Positions 1 to 7,273 of a stretch of 64,000 bases of DNA are shown piece by piece. Position 1 is the first letter of the stretch; the number at the start of each line of letters is the position of its first letter. A program made the position numbers and the translations under genes. The DNA is from Lacrimispora indolis DSM 755. GTDB lineage: Bacteria > Bacillota > Clostridia > Lachnospirales > Lachnospiraceae. Below the pieces are notes generated by a model, which searched no databases, had not been told where the DNA came from, and saw only the letters and a list, made by a program, of their open reading frames with translations. Location: contig NZ_AZUI01000001.1 of NCBI RefSeq assembly GCF_000526995.1, positions 3,514,001 to 3,578,000 on the forward strand. The letters are read 5' to 3'.

Positions 1-416
1 ATGACGAAAATCAAATTATGGCTTTTGACGCAGAAGCGGATGACTATGTGACGAAACCGTTCAAAATTCAGCTTTTGCTCAAACGGGTGGAGTCTCTGCT
101 CCGGCGCAGCGGTGCGCTGGAAAAAGAAGTCCGCTATGGTAATCTGATTCTCCTTCCGGAGAATTTTGGGGCAAGCTATGATGGTCAGGAACTGCCATTG
201 ACACGCAAAGAATTTGAACTTCTTTTGCTGCTGATTCAGAACAAGGGCCGAACTCTGTCTCACGAAATCATATTATCCCGCGTGTGGGGATATGACTTTG
301 ATGGTGACGGCAGTACCGTGCACACTCATATCAAAAATCTGCGGGCAAAGCTGCCGGAGAATATTATCAAAACAGTTCGTGGCGTGGGGTACCGGTTGGA
401 GGGGAAGTCTGAATGA
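1..416 (+). CDS. vanR: VanR-type response regulator (5' end outside window)
   Basis: OmpR/PhoB-family response regulator that activates the glycopeptide-resistance promoters. The reading frame is open from base 3, so the N-terminal part of the receiver domain lies before the window. What remains starts near the end of the receiver, with the conserved DDYVTKPF stretch carrying the lysine of the phosphorylation site, followed by the winged-helix output domain (RKEFELLLLL, then RVWGYDF and VRGVGYRL). It ends in an ATGA overlap with the sensor kinase gene, so the pair is translationally coupled. Its likely targets are the four 11-bp-spaced hexamers upstream of vanY. The VanR assignment rests on linkage to vanS and vanYWHBX. 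The domain type itself is certain. Confidence 0.93.
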   Translation, partial: DENQIMAFDAEADDYVTKPFKIQLLLKRVESLLRRSGALEKEVRYGNLILLPENFGASYDGQELPLTRKEFELLLLLIQNKGRTLSHEIILSRVWGYDFDGDGSTVHTHIKNLRAKLPENIIKTVRGVGYRLEGKSE

Positions 417-1747
417 TAAAGCATGGGATTTTCATTAAAGTATTTACCTACACGGTAATTGCCGTATTGCTGCTTGTCAGCGTGATGGCAGTACTGTTTT
501 CGGGGCAATTTATGTTGTTCTACAGAACATTGCAGAACCGTCAAATAGTAGCTTCATATCAACCTTTGGTAAAACGGATTCAGACAGGCAATACCAATGA
601 CATTGCTTCAATGGGACAACGCTTTCATGAAAACAACCAGTCGTTTGTATTCCTCGTTGTGGATAATAAAGGCGATCCCATATATGCCACACCAAACGCT
701 AATACATCAGACAATTTTCGCGGCGACTTTTTCTTTGTTGTGCATAAGGATACGGACTTCTCCGTTATTGCACAAAACAGGACGGGATTAGAATCTCTTT
801 ATCGTGATTTAGCTATTAGAGTATTTGCTGTATTTGCTGTGATGCTTGCGCTCAGCCTTTTTTGCGCATACGTTTTTGCGAAGCAAATTACCAAACCAAT
901 CAGGCAGCTTGTAAACAGCGCCGGGAGAATGGCAAATCTTGAAGAAGTCCCGCCGCCGGTAGAGCGTAAAGACGAACTTGGTGTATTGGCTCATGACATT
1001 TATTTCATGTACGAAAAACTGAAAGAGACCATATCCCAATTGGAAAATGAAATCTTGCGTGTACGTGAGTTGGAAGAAACGCAGCGGTATTTCTTTTCGG
1101 CAGCTTCTCATGAGCTGAAAACGCCTATCGCGGCTACAAGTGTCTTGTTAGAGGGGATGCTTGAAAATATAGGCGATTACAAAGACCGCCCCAAATATCT
1201 TCGCGAGTGTGTGAGAATGATGGACGTACAGGGCAAAACGATTTCAGAAATACTTGAAATCGTAAGTCTGAACAATGGGAAAATTGCGCCTGTTCCTGAA
1301 AAACTGAATATCGGAGATACGGTTTTGGGTATGCTGCCTGACTATCAGCTTATATCGGAAGCAAACGACTTGCGTATCATTACGGATATTCCTGCCGGAA
1401 TTAACTGCCTTATAGATCCTAAAATGTTTCAAAAGGCAATTTCCAATATCATATTGAATGCGGTGCAGAATACGCCCAAAGGGGGCGAGGTTCGGATATG
1501 GGGCGAACAGGCAGCAGAGCAATTCCGCCTTTGCGTAATGAATACTGGAGCGAGGATTGACGATGGGGTTCTGCCGAAGCTGTTTGACCCGTTCTACCGC
1601 GTGGATAAGGCGCGGAGCCGGGAAATTGGACGGAGCGGCCTGGGACTGACCATTGTGCGGAAAACACTGGAAGCCATGAACATCAATTTTGCTTTAGAAA
1701 ATACCCCGGATGGAGTTCTGTTTTGGATGGACTTGCCAAAAGCATGA
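413..1747 (+). CDS. vanS: VanS-type sensor histidine kinase
   Basis: Membrane histidine kinase of 444 residues that controls phosphorylation of VanR. Two membrane segments lie at about residues 11-33 and 133-157, with an extracytoplasmic domain of roughly 100 residues between them, as in VanB-type VanS. A HAMP linker, a HisKA domain with SHELKTPI (His near residue 233) and an HATPase domain with the N box (ISNIILNAVQNT) and GRSGLGLTIV follow. The large external domain suggests direct or indirect sensing of the glycopeptide or of wall damage, but the inducer cannot be read from sequence. The start overlaps the vanR stop. Confidence 0.93.
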   Translation: MIKHGIFIKVFTYTVIAVLLLVSVMAVLFSGQFMLFYRTLQNRQIVASYQPLVKRIQTGNTNDIASMGQRFHENNQSFVFLVVDNKGDPIYATPNANTSDNFRGDFFFVVHKDTDFSVIAQNRTGLESLYRDLAIRVFAVFAVMLALSLFCAYVFAKQITKPIRQLVNSAGRMANLEEVPPPVERKDELGVLAHDIYFMYEKLKETISQLENEILRVRELEETQRYFFSAASHELKTPIAATSVLLEGMLENIGDYKDRPKYLRECVRMMDVQGKTISEILEIVSLNNGKIAPVPEKLNIGDTVLGMLPDYQLISEANDLRIITDIPAGINCLIDPKMFQKAISNIILNAVQNTPKGGEVRIWGEQAAEQFRLCVMNTGARIDDGVLPKLFDPFYRVDKARSREIGRSGLGLTIVRKTLEAMNINFALENTPDGVLFWMDLPKA

Positions 1748-1764
1748 GCTGCCATAAGGAGAAA

Positions 1765-1806
1765 ATGAATTTGAGGACAGAAAAGCAAGACACTCTTACC
1801 AAATAA
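1765..1806 (+). CDS. possible 13-residue leader ORF
   Basis: An ATG preceded at good spacing by AAGGAGAAA opens a 13-codon frame that ends just before the terminator at 1822. It lies in the untranslated tail of the vanRS transcript. No recognisable product. It may be a chance ORF or play a part in transcript decay or termination. Confidence 0.2.
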   Translation: MNLRTEKQDTLTK

Positions 1807-1821
1807 AACAATCCATCGCTT

Positions 1822-1855
1822 AGACCGGCAGGGTTATCCCTGCCGGTCTTTTTTC
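1822..1855 (+). terminator. intrinsic terminator after vanRS
   Basis: Perfect 12-bp stem AGACCGGCAGGG / CCCTGCCGGTCT with a TTAT loop, followed by a run of T. It closes the vanR-vanS transcript and so separates regulator transcription from the resistance genes, which have their own promoter just downstream. Confidence 0.93.
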
Positions 1856-1861
1856 TCACCG

Positions 1862-1900
1862 CTACAGACAAATTACAGGCTGGCTACAGGGGAAATACAG
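1862..1900 (+). promoter_or_regulatory. four direct repeats, candidate VanR operator
   Basis: The hexamers CTACAG (1862), TTACAG (1873), CTACAG (1884) and ATACAG (1895) recur with an exact 11-bp period. Direct repeats with an 11-bp period are the usual binding layout of OmpR/PhoB-type regulators. The last copy ends 10 bp before a candidate -10 element, so a bound dimer pair would touch the -35 region. Function is inferred from layout and from the neighbouring vanR. Confidence 0.75.
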
Positions 1901-1910
1901 ATGGGTTTGC

Positions 1911-1916
1911 CATAAT
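1911..1916 (+). promoter_or_regulatory. -10 element of the vanYWHBX promoter
   Basis: CATAAT lies 10 bp after the last direct repeat. No good -35 hexamer is found 16-18 bp upstream, where the repeats themselves lie, which fits a promoter that depends on its activator. Confidence 0.55.
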
Positions 1917-1964
1917 AGCAATCGTGGCACACATAGGTATTTGTATCTTTGAAAGGAGGCTTTT

Positions 1965-2768
1965 TTGCAAATGGGAAAAAAAGCAGATGAACGTAAGCTG
2001 AGTCGTCATAAACGTCGGGCGAAGCGGTATCATAAAAGGCCGTTTGTCTCATGTGGGTTCCTTATCGTTCTGGCAGCTGCCGCTGGTTTGCTATGGAACA
2101 GACAACTTCCTGCACGTGATACAAATTCCTTGCTTGACCCCCCTCTGTTAATCGAGAGCAGTGCGAATGTGAAGCCGGATGAAATGTCCGGCGGTACAGC
2201 AAAAGAAGTTTTAGATGAAGCGGAGTGGAGCCTTATTCTGGTAAACAAGTGGAATCCCATCCCCGCCGGATACGACGTAGAACTAAAGCGGCTGTGGAAT
2301 GGGGAATCCGTTGATATCCGGATTTACCCTGCACTCCAAAAAATGTTTGATGCCGCAAGGGCAGATGGAGTTTATCCCATTGTCGCATCCGGATACAGAA
2401 CAACGGAAAAACAGCAAAAAATCATGAATGAAAAAATCGCCGTTTATGAGGCGGAGGGTTATTCCCCTGCAAAGGCCCAAAAGGAGGCGGAGGCCTGGGT
2501 GGCTGTTCCTGGGACGAGCGAACATCAGCTCGGAATTGCGGTGGACATTAATGCAGACGGTATTCATTCTTCTGGAAATGAAGTTTACGGGTGGCTGAAC
2601 GAAAACGCCTATCGTTTCGGCTTTATCCGCCGCTATCCGCCCGATAAAACGGAACTCACTGGAGTCAGCAACGAGCCGTGGCATTACCGTTATGTTGGTA
2701 TTGCGGCCGCCACAGAAATGTATGAGCAAAACCTTTGCCTTGAAGAATACTTGAATACCCAAGACTGA
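1965..2768 (+). CDS. vanY: D,D-carboxypeptidase VanY (peptidase M15B)
   Basis: Zinc D,D-carboxypeptidase that removes the terminal D-Ala from pentapeptide wall precursors which escape replacement by D-Lac. One membrane anchor lies at about residues 27-45, with the catalytic domain outside. The M15B ligand motifs are present: SEHQLGIAVDI (His and Asp zinc ligands) and EPWHYRYVG (catalytic Glu, third His). SGYRTTEKQ is the usual substrate-site stretch. The start is ambiguous. TTG at 1965 has AAGGAGG at 5-bp spacing, whereas ATG at 1971 has it at 11 bp. First gene of the inducible unit, as in vanB clusters. Confidence 0.92.
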   Translation: MQMGKKADERKLSRHKRRAKRYHKRPFVSCGFLIVLAAAAGLLWNRQLPARDTNSLLDPPLLIESSANVKPDEMSGGTAKEVLDEAEWSLILVNKWNPIPAGYDVELKRLWNGESVDIRIYPALQKMFDAARADGVYPIVASGYRTTEKQQKIMNEKIAVYEAEGYSPAKAQKEAEAWVAVPGTSEHQLGIAVDINADGIHSSGNEVYGWLNENAYRFGFIRRYPPDKTELTGVSNEPWHYRYVGIAAATEMYEQNLCLEEYLNTQD

Positions 2769-2881
2769 AAGGCGATTTGCCATGGACAAAAGGCCTGAGT
2801 GCTGCACAGAGTTACAAACAGCAGTGTTGAGTGATCCTATGAGAGCGGTGGGATTTATGAATTAAGCAAGGAGGTGCTCTT

Positions 2882-3709
2882 GTGAGCAGAAAAAGAGTGA
2901 CGCAAATATTTCCTTTCCTGTTGCCTGTCAGGGAGATGCAGCGAAAGATGTGCTTTTATGCCAGAATGCAATATGACAACTGTCATTATACGGAAATCAT
3001 TGATAACAATCAGCTTCCTTATGTACTCTTTAAAGCAGGTTGTGCATTATACAACAGCAATACCGGATTTGATATGGTATTTCAAGAAAACAAGGTATTT
3101 AACCTAAAGCTGGCGGCAAATACATTAAACGGCATTTTGATCCGGCCGGGTGACACTTTTTCTTTTTGGAGGCTTGTACGCAATGGGGACAAGCATATTC
3201 CCTATAAAGACGGACTTACGGTGATAAACGGCAAGCTCACCACCAGGCCGGGCGGTGGAATGTGTCAAATGAGCAATTTGTTGTTTTGGATGTTTCTTCA
3301 CACGCCTCTGACGGTCGTTGAGCGGAGCGGACATAAGGTCAAGGAGTTTCCGGAACCCAACAGTGACGAAATCAAAGGGGTGGACGCAACGATCTCTGAG
3401 GGATGGCTTGATCTTAAGGCAAGGAATGATACCAAATGCACCTATCAAATTTCAGTGACGTTTGATGATGAAAATATCGTCGGCATGGTGCTTGTTGATA
3501 AGCGGCCCCAAGTGCTGTACCGAGTTGTAAACGGCAGCACCCAGTATTGCCGTGAAAGCGGAGGGATTTATGAATACGCAAAAGTTGAAAGAGCAGAAAT
3601 TGACGCGGATACCGGGAAAGTAACAGGCCAAAAGCTGCTTTATACAAACAAATGTAAAATCTGCTACCCCCTTCCGGAAAACGTGGAAATTCAGGAGGCA
3701 AAAAGATGA
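2882..3709 (+). CDS. vanW: VanW family protein
   Basis: VanW-family protein of 275 residues, an accessory gene characteristic of vanB- and vanG-type clusters. Its biochemical role is not established. The GTG start follows AAGGAGGTGCTCTT. The conserved core is visible as RPGDTFSFWRLV and, further on, TRPGGGMCQMSNLLFWMFLH, with SGHKVKEFPEP after it. No signal peptide is evident. The stop overlaps the vanH start (ATGA), so the two are coupled. Confidence 0.9.
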   Translation: MSRKRVTQIFPFLLPVREMQRKMCFYARMQYDNCHYTEIIDNNQLPYVLFKAGCALYNSNTGFDMVFQENKVFNLKLAANTLNGILIRPGDTFSFWRLVRNGDKHIPYKDGLTVINGKLTTRPGGGMCQMSNLLFWMFLHTPLTVVERSGHKVKEFPEPNSDEIKGVDATISEGWLDLKARNDTKCTYQISVTFDDENIVGMVLVDKRPQVLYRVVNGSTQYCRESGGIYEYAKVERAEIDADTGKVTGQKLLYTNKCKICYPLPENVEIQEAKR

Positions 3710-4677
3710 CTGAAAATTTTGGCATAACTGTTTATGGCTGCGAGCCGGATGAAGCGGAGATGTTCCGCCGGCTGTCGCCTGCTCTCTGTATCACCCCCAC
3801 CATGGTAAGTGATGCGGTATCAGAAACCAACGCAAGATTAGCTGCCGGCAATCAATGCGTCAGCGTGGGACACAAGTCCGAGGTTTCCGAATCCGTTATT
3901 CTTGCGCTGAGAGACGCAGGAGTGAAGTATATTTCAACCCGAAGCATCGGCTGCAATCATATTGACATAAAGGCCGCCGGGAGAATGGGCATCTCTGTGG
4001 GCACCGTGGCGTATTCGCCGGACAGCGTTGCGGATTATACCTTGATGCTGATGCTGATGGCAGCACGGAACGCAAAATCCACCATACATTCTGTGGAAAA
4101 ACAGGATTTCAGCCTGAACAGCATTCGGGGAAAGGAGCTGCGGGACATGACCGTAGGTGTTCTTGGGACGGGCCGTATTGGGAAAGCGGTGATGGAACGG
4201 CTGCAGGGCTTTGGCTGTTATGTGCTGGCTTATGATTCCAACCAAAGAACAGAGGGAAACTATGTTTCACTTTATGAGCTGCTGAGCAGCAGCGATATTG
4301 TCACACTTCATGTACCGCTGGGCGAGGATACGCGCCATATTATCGGTCGTGATCAAATTAGGAAAATGAAGCGGGGCGCGGTTCTGATCAACACGGGGCG
4401 TGGCGCGCTTATAGATACCGGTGCGCTGGTGGAGGCATTGAAAAGCGGAATGCTGGGAGGGGCGGCCTTGGATGTATTGGAGGGAGAGGAGGAAATCTTT
4501 TACTCCGATTGCTCACTAAAACCAATCAATCATCCATTTTTGCAGCAGCTGCAAAGGATGCCAAATGTAATAATCACACCTCACACGGCTTACTATACCC
4601 AAGGGATGCTGCGTGAAACGGTTGACAATACAATGAAGAACTGTTTAAGTTTTGAAAGGAGCCTGAAAGATGAATAA
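3706..4677 (+). CDS. vanH: D-lactate dehydrogenase VanH
   Basis: Reduces pyruvate to D-lactate, the substrate of the ligase encoded next. It belongs to the D-2-hydroxyacid dehydrogenase family (323 residues). The NAD-binding motif GVLGTGRIGKAV is present, followed by NTGRGALIDT with the substrate Arg region and the catalytic His in TPHTAYYT. The gene overlaps both neighbours (vanW upstream, ligase downstream), keeping D-Lac supply and use in one translationally coupled unit. Confidence 0.93.
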   Translation: MTENFGITVYGCEPDEAEMFRRLSPALCITPTMVSDAVSETNARLAAGNQCVSVGHKSEVSESVILALRDAGVKYISTRSIGCNHIDIKAAGRMGISVGTVAYSPDSVADYTLMLMLMAARNAKSTIHSVEKQDFSLNSIRGKELRDMTVGVLGTGRIGKAVMERLQGFGCYVLAYDSNQRTEGNYVSLYELLSSSDIVTLHVPLGEDTRHIIGRDQIRKMKRGAVLINTGRGALIDTGALVEALKSGMLGGAALDVLEGEEEIFYSDCSLKPINHPFLQQLQRMPNVIITPHTAYYTQGMLRETVDNTMKNCLSFERSLKDE

Positions 4678-5701
4678 AATAAAAGTTGCAATCCTGTTTG
4701 GTGGCTGCTCCGAGGAACATGATGTGTCGGTAAAATCCGCAATGGAGATTGCCGCAAACATTGACACTGAAAAATACCAGCCCATATACATTGGAATTAC
4801 AAAATCCGGTGCATGGAAGCTGTGCGAAAAACCGTGCACAGAATGGGAAGAACTCAGCTGCTGCAGTGCCATACTCTCACCGGATAAAGAAATGCATGGG
4901 CTGATAGTGAACAGAAACCATAAATATGAAATTCAACCTGTTGATGTGGTATTTCCGGTTTTGCACGGCAAGTGGGGGGAGGATGGGTCAATACAGGGCC
5001 TGTTTGAATTATCCGGCCTCCCCTATGTGGGCTGTGATATTCAAAGCTCCGCGGTTTGTATGGACAAATCACTGGCGTACATCCTTGTGAAAAACGCGGG
5101 AATCCCTGTTCCTGAATTCCAGATGATTCGTAAAAACGACAGGCCGGCAGCAGATAAGTTTTCCTATCCGGTTTTTGTGAAGCCCGCGCGGTCAGGGTCA
5201 TCATTTGGCGTGAATAAAGTTAATAATGCAGAGGAATTGGATGCTGCAATTGAAGCGGCGGGACAATATGACACAAAAATCTTAGTTGAGCAGGCTGTTT
5301 TGGGCTGTGAGGCCGGCTGTGCCGTATTGGGAGAGGGTTCCCGGCTGATTGTCGGCGAGGTGGATCAAATCAGGCTGCGGCACGGTATTTTTCGCATTCA
5401 TCAGGAAGCTCAGCCGGAAAAAGGTTCTGAAAACGCGATGCTCACCGTACCCGCAGACCTTCCGCCAGAGGTTCGGGAACGGATACGGGAAACTGCGAAA
5501 AAAATATATGGGGCACTGGGCTGCAGAGGTCTTGCCCGTGTTGATCTGTTTTTACAGGAGGATGGCCGCATTGTGCTGAACGAGGTCAATACCCTGCCAG
5601 GATTCACATCCTACAGCCGCTATCCCCGTATGATGGCTGCCGCAGGCATCACGCTTCCCCAATTGATTGACCGCCTGATCGAATTGGCGCAAAAGAGGTG
5701 A
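4670..5701 (+). CDS. vanB: D-alanine--D-lactate ligase, VanA/VanB family
   Basis: ATP-grasp ligase of 343 residues that makes D-Ala-D-Lac, so that precursors no longer bind vancomycin. The N-terminus LFGGCSEEHDVSVKSA, the central FVKPARSGSSFGV and the omega-loop region FRIHQE...PEKGSENA are those of D-Lac-specific VanA/VanB enzymes rather than D-Ser (VanC/G) types. The ATP/Mg end VLNEVNTLPGFTSYSRYP is intact. Compared from memory it resembles VanB somewhat more than VanA (for example VPEFQMI), but is clearly not identical to either. Identity was not computed. The symbol follows gene order (Y-W-H-ligase-X). Confidence 0.9.
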   Translation: MNKIKVAILFGGCSEEHDVSVKSAMEIAANIDTEKYQPIYIGITKSGAWKLCEKPCTEWEELSCCSAILSPDKEMHGLIVNRNHKYEIQPVDVVFPVLHGKWGEDGSIQGLFELSGLPYVGCDIQSSAVCMDKSLAYILVKNAGIPVPEFQMIRKNDRPAADKFSYPVFVKPARSGSSFGVNKVNNAEELDAAIEAAGQYDTKILVEQAVLGCEAGCAVLGEGSRLIVGEVDQIRLRHGIFRIHQEAQPEKGSENAMLTVPADLPPEVRERIRETAKKIYGALGCRGLARVDLFLQEDGRIVLNEVNTLPGFTSYSRYPRMMAAAGITLPQLIDRLIELAQKR

Positions 5702-5706
5702 CTACC

Positions 5707-6315
5707 ATGGAAAAGGGATTTGTTTTTTTGGATGAAATTCTGCAGGGCGTCCGCTGGGATGCCAAGTATGCCACATGGGATAATTTCACAGGAAAACCGG
5801 TAGACGGATATGAAGTAAACCGCATCGTAGTAACTCAGGCCGTAGGACAGGCGCTGCGGGAAGCCAAAAGCCGGGCGGCGGCGCTTGGGTACGGTTTGCT
5901 GTTATGGGATGGGTACCGGCCAAAATGTGCGGTGGACTGTTTTCTTCACTGGGCCGCACAGCCGGAGGATCACCTCACAAAAGAAAGATATTATCCGAAT
6001 ATTAAGCGAGGCGAGATGATTGCAAAGGGATATGTGGCATCACATTCCAGCCATAGCCGCGGAAGTGCGGTGGATCTTACCCTTTACCACCTGGATACGG
6101 ATACCCTTGTTCCCATGGGAAGCAGCTTCGACTTTATGGACGAGCGTTCCCACCATGCGGCAAAAGGAATTGGGGATATGGAGGCCCGGAACCGTGAGCG
6201 CCTGCGCTGCATCATGGAAAGCAGCGGGTTTAAAGCATATCGCTTTGAATGGTGGCATTATGTACTGATTAACGAACCGTACCCGAATACCTATTTTGAT
6301 TTTCATGTTGCGTAG
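5707..6315 (+). CDS. vanX: D,D-dipeptidase VanX
   Basis: Zinc dipeptidase that hydrolyses host-made D-Ala-D-Ala so that only D-Ala-D-Lac enters the wall. It has 202 residues, the usual VanX length, from the ATG at 5707 (GAGGTG seven bases upstream). A GTG three codons earlier is possible but would add residues VanX proteins lack. Active-site elements are all present: the transition-state Arg in WDGYRPK, zinc ligands in SSHSRGSAVDLTL, and the Glu and His of FEWWHY. Last gene of the van unit. No terminator on the plus strand is obvious directly after it. Confidence 0.94.
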   Translation: MEKGFVFLDEILQGVRWDAKYATWDNFTGKPVDGYEVNRIVVTQAVGQALREAKSRAAALGYGLLLWDGYRPKCAVDCFLHWAAQPEDHLTKERYYPNIKRGEMIAKGYVASHSSHSRGSAVDLTLYHLDTDTLVPMGSSFDFMDERSHHAAKGIGDMEARNRERLRCIMESSGFKAYRFEWWHYVLINEPYPNTYFDFHVA

Positions 6316-6408
6316 AGAAAAGTTCTGATTGATATAGTACGGCTGAACCTATTAGTAATTAAAGAACAAGAGGCTAAGACTCAGGGCCAGGCGTTTTTAC
6401 AGGCATAC

Positions 6409-6428
6409 TAAAAATGCCCCAAAGGGGC
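6409..6428 (-). terminator. second hairpin downstream of tRNA-Ser
   Basis: GCCCC AAA GGGGC with an A-run on its left, so on the minus strand a short GC hairpin followed by T residues. It may back up the tRNA-Ser terminator at 6432-6476. Confidence 0.5.
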
Positions 6429-6431
6429 GCA

Positions 6432-6476
6432 GAAAAAGAAAAGAGCCTGCTGCGAACATTGACCGCAAACAGGCTC
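6432..6476 (-). terminator. terminator of tRNA-Ser
   Basis: Read on the minus strand, GAGCCTG and its partner CAGGCTC enclose a further TGCG/CGCA pairing and are followed by TTTTCTTTTT. It sits six bases after the tRNA 3' end. Confidence 0.75.
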
Positions 6477-6481
6477 ATAGC

Positions 6482-6566
6482 GGAAGCGGTGGGATTCGAA
6501 CCCACGTGCCCTTGCGGACAACCGCATTTCGAGTGCGGCTCGTTATGACCACTTCGATACGCTTCC
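6482..6566 (-). tRNA. tRNA-Ser (anticodon CGA)
   Basis: On the minus strand, acceptor halves GGAAGCG and CGCTTCC pair perfectly, the T arm has the stem GTGGG/CCCAC around TTCGAAT, and the anticodon arm CCGCA-CTCGAAA-TGCGG gives anticodon CGA, reading UCG. A long variable arm (TTGTCCGCAAGGGCAC region) marks a class II serine tRNA. CCA is not encoded. The 3' end faces the van cluster, the side where integrative elements commonly insert. Confidence 0.95.
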
Positions 6567-6862
6567 ATTTAATAATTATTCAGTTTCGGAGCAAACGCAT
6601 AAAAACCACAGAAATCCAGCCTTTGCACCAATTTATCTGATACTTCGCTCTTAAGAAAAGACGAACGATACAATTATACACGAAAAGTACAGTTTTGGGT
6701 AGTACTTTTAGTAAAATTTTTGTTTTTTCCCGTATAAGCTTTTGTACTATGGAAATAATAGGAATGTATATGAAAAAGTACTTATTTTTTCTGGAATGCT
6801 CGTTTGTTTTTTGTTAAAAAAAGAGATAAAATAATTAGGATCATGGCAAAGGGGTGCTTAAG
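6567..6862. other. AT-rich intergenic region with promoters
   Basis: Contains TATAAT on the minus strand (6673-6678), a possible -10 for tRNA-Ser, and AT-rich sequence with a GATAAAAT-like -10 for the HPr-like gene on the plus strand. No gene or repeat was recognised. Confidence 0.45.
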
Positions 6863-7084
6863 GTGAGACACTTAAAACACACGTTTTCTACAGTAGAAGA
6901 ATTGGTTGCATTTGTGGTAAGGGCAGAAAAGTGTAACTGTGATGTTAAAGTTGTTTATAATCAACTGGTTATTGACGGAAAGTCACTGATGGGTATTATG
7001 ATTATCGGCATTGGAAAACAGGTAGAAATTATTTGCTATAATACGGCTGTTTCTCCTGAAGAACTAGTGGGCCATGCAGCTTGA
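6863..7084 (+). CDS. HPr-like protein lacking the active histidine
   Basis: Small protein of 73 residues with the HPr fold signature. The motif DGKSLMGIMIIGIGKQVEI matches the HPr region around the regulatory serine (KSIMGVMSLGI in HPr), so the Ser46 equivalent is kept. The N-terminal segment that would carry His15 shows no GIHARPA-like motif, so it cannot take phosphate from enzyme I in the usual way. It recalls Crh, the catabolite-repression HPr, or the many HPr-like proteins of Lachnospiraceae. GTG at 6863 is preferred (AAAGGGG nine bases upstream) over the GTG at 6854. Single-gene unit with its own terminator. Confidence 0.75.
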   Translation: MRHLKHTFSTVEELVAFVVRAEKCNCDVKVVYNQLVIDGKSLMGIMIIGIGKQVEIICYNTAVSPEELVGHAA

Positions 7085-7108
7085 AAACCAGATACAAATA
7101 AAATCAAT

Positions 7109-7157
7109 AAACCGGTCCCAGCTTCTTAAAATAGAAAGCGGGGACCGGTTTATTTTA
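7109..7157 (+). terminator. terminator after HPr-like gene
   Basis: AAACCGGTCCC pairs with GGGGACCGGTTT across a loop of about 20 bases, followed by TATTTTATAAA. Confidence 0.88.
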
Positions 7158-7273
7158 TAAAAAATGCGGTTTTTCCTTGCAAACAGGATTTTAAGGGAAT
7201 ATAATCTTATATTGTTTGCAAGGGATTACTTGTAAATGAATAACATGGTATTTGACTTAAAGGAGGTAATATT

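Noticed and set aside
1..6315. van cluster as part of a Tn1549-type conjugative transposon
   Set aside because: Gene order fits vanB, but no transposon, conjugation or integrase gene is visible, and the tRNA gene follows within 170 bp. Upstream sequence is not available.
6374..6568. Minus-strand ORF of 64 residues over the tRNA gene
   Set aside because: It is a translation of tRNA-Ser and its terminator.
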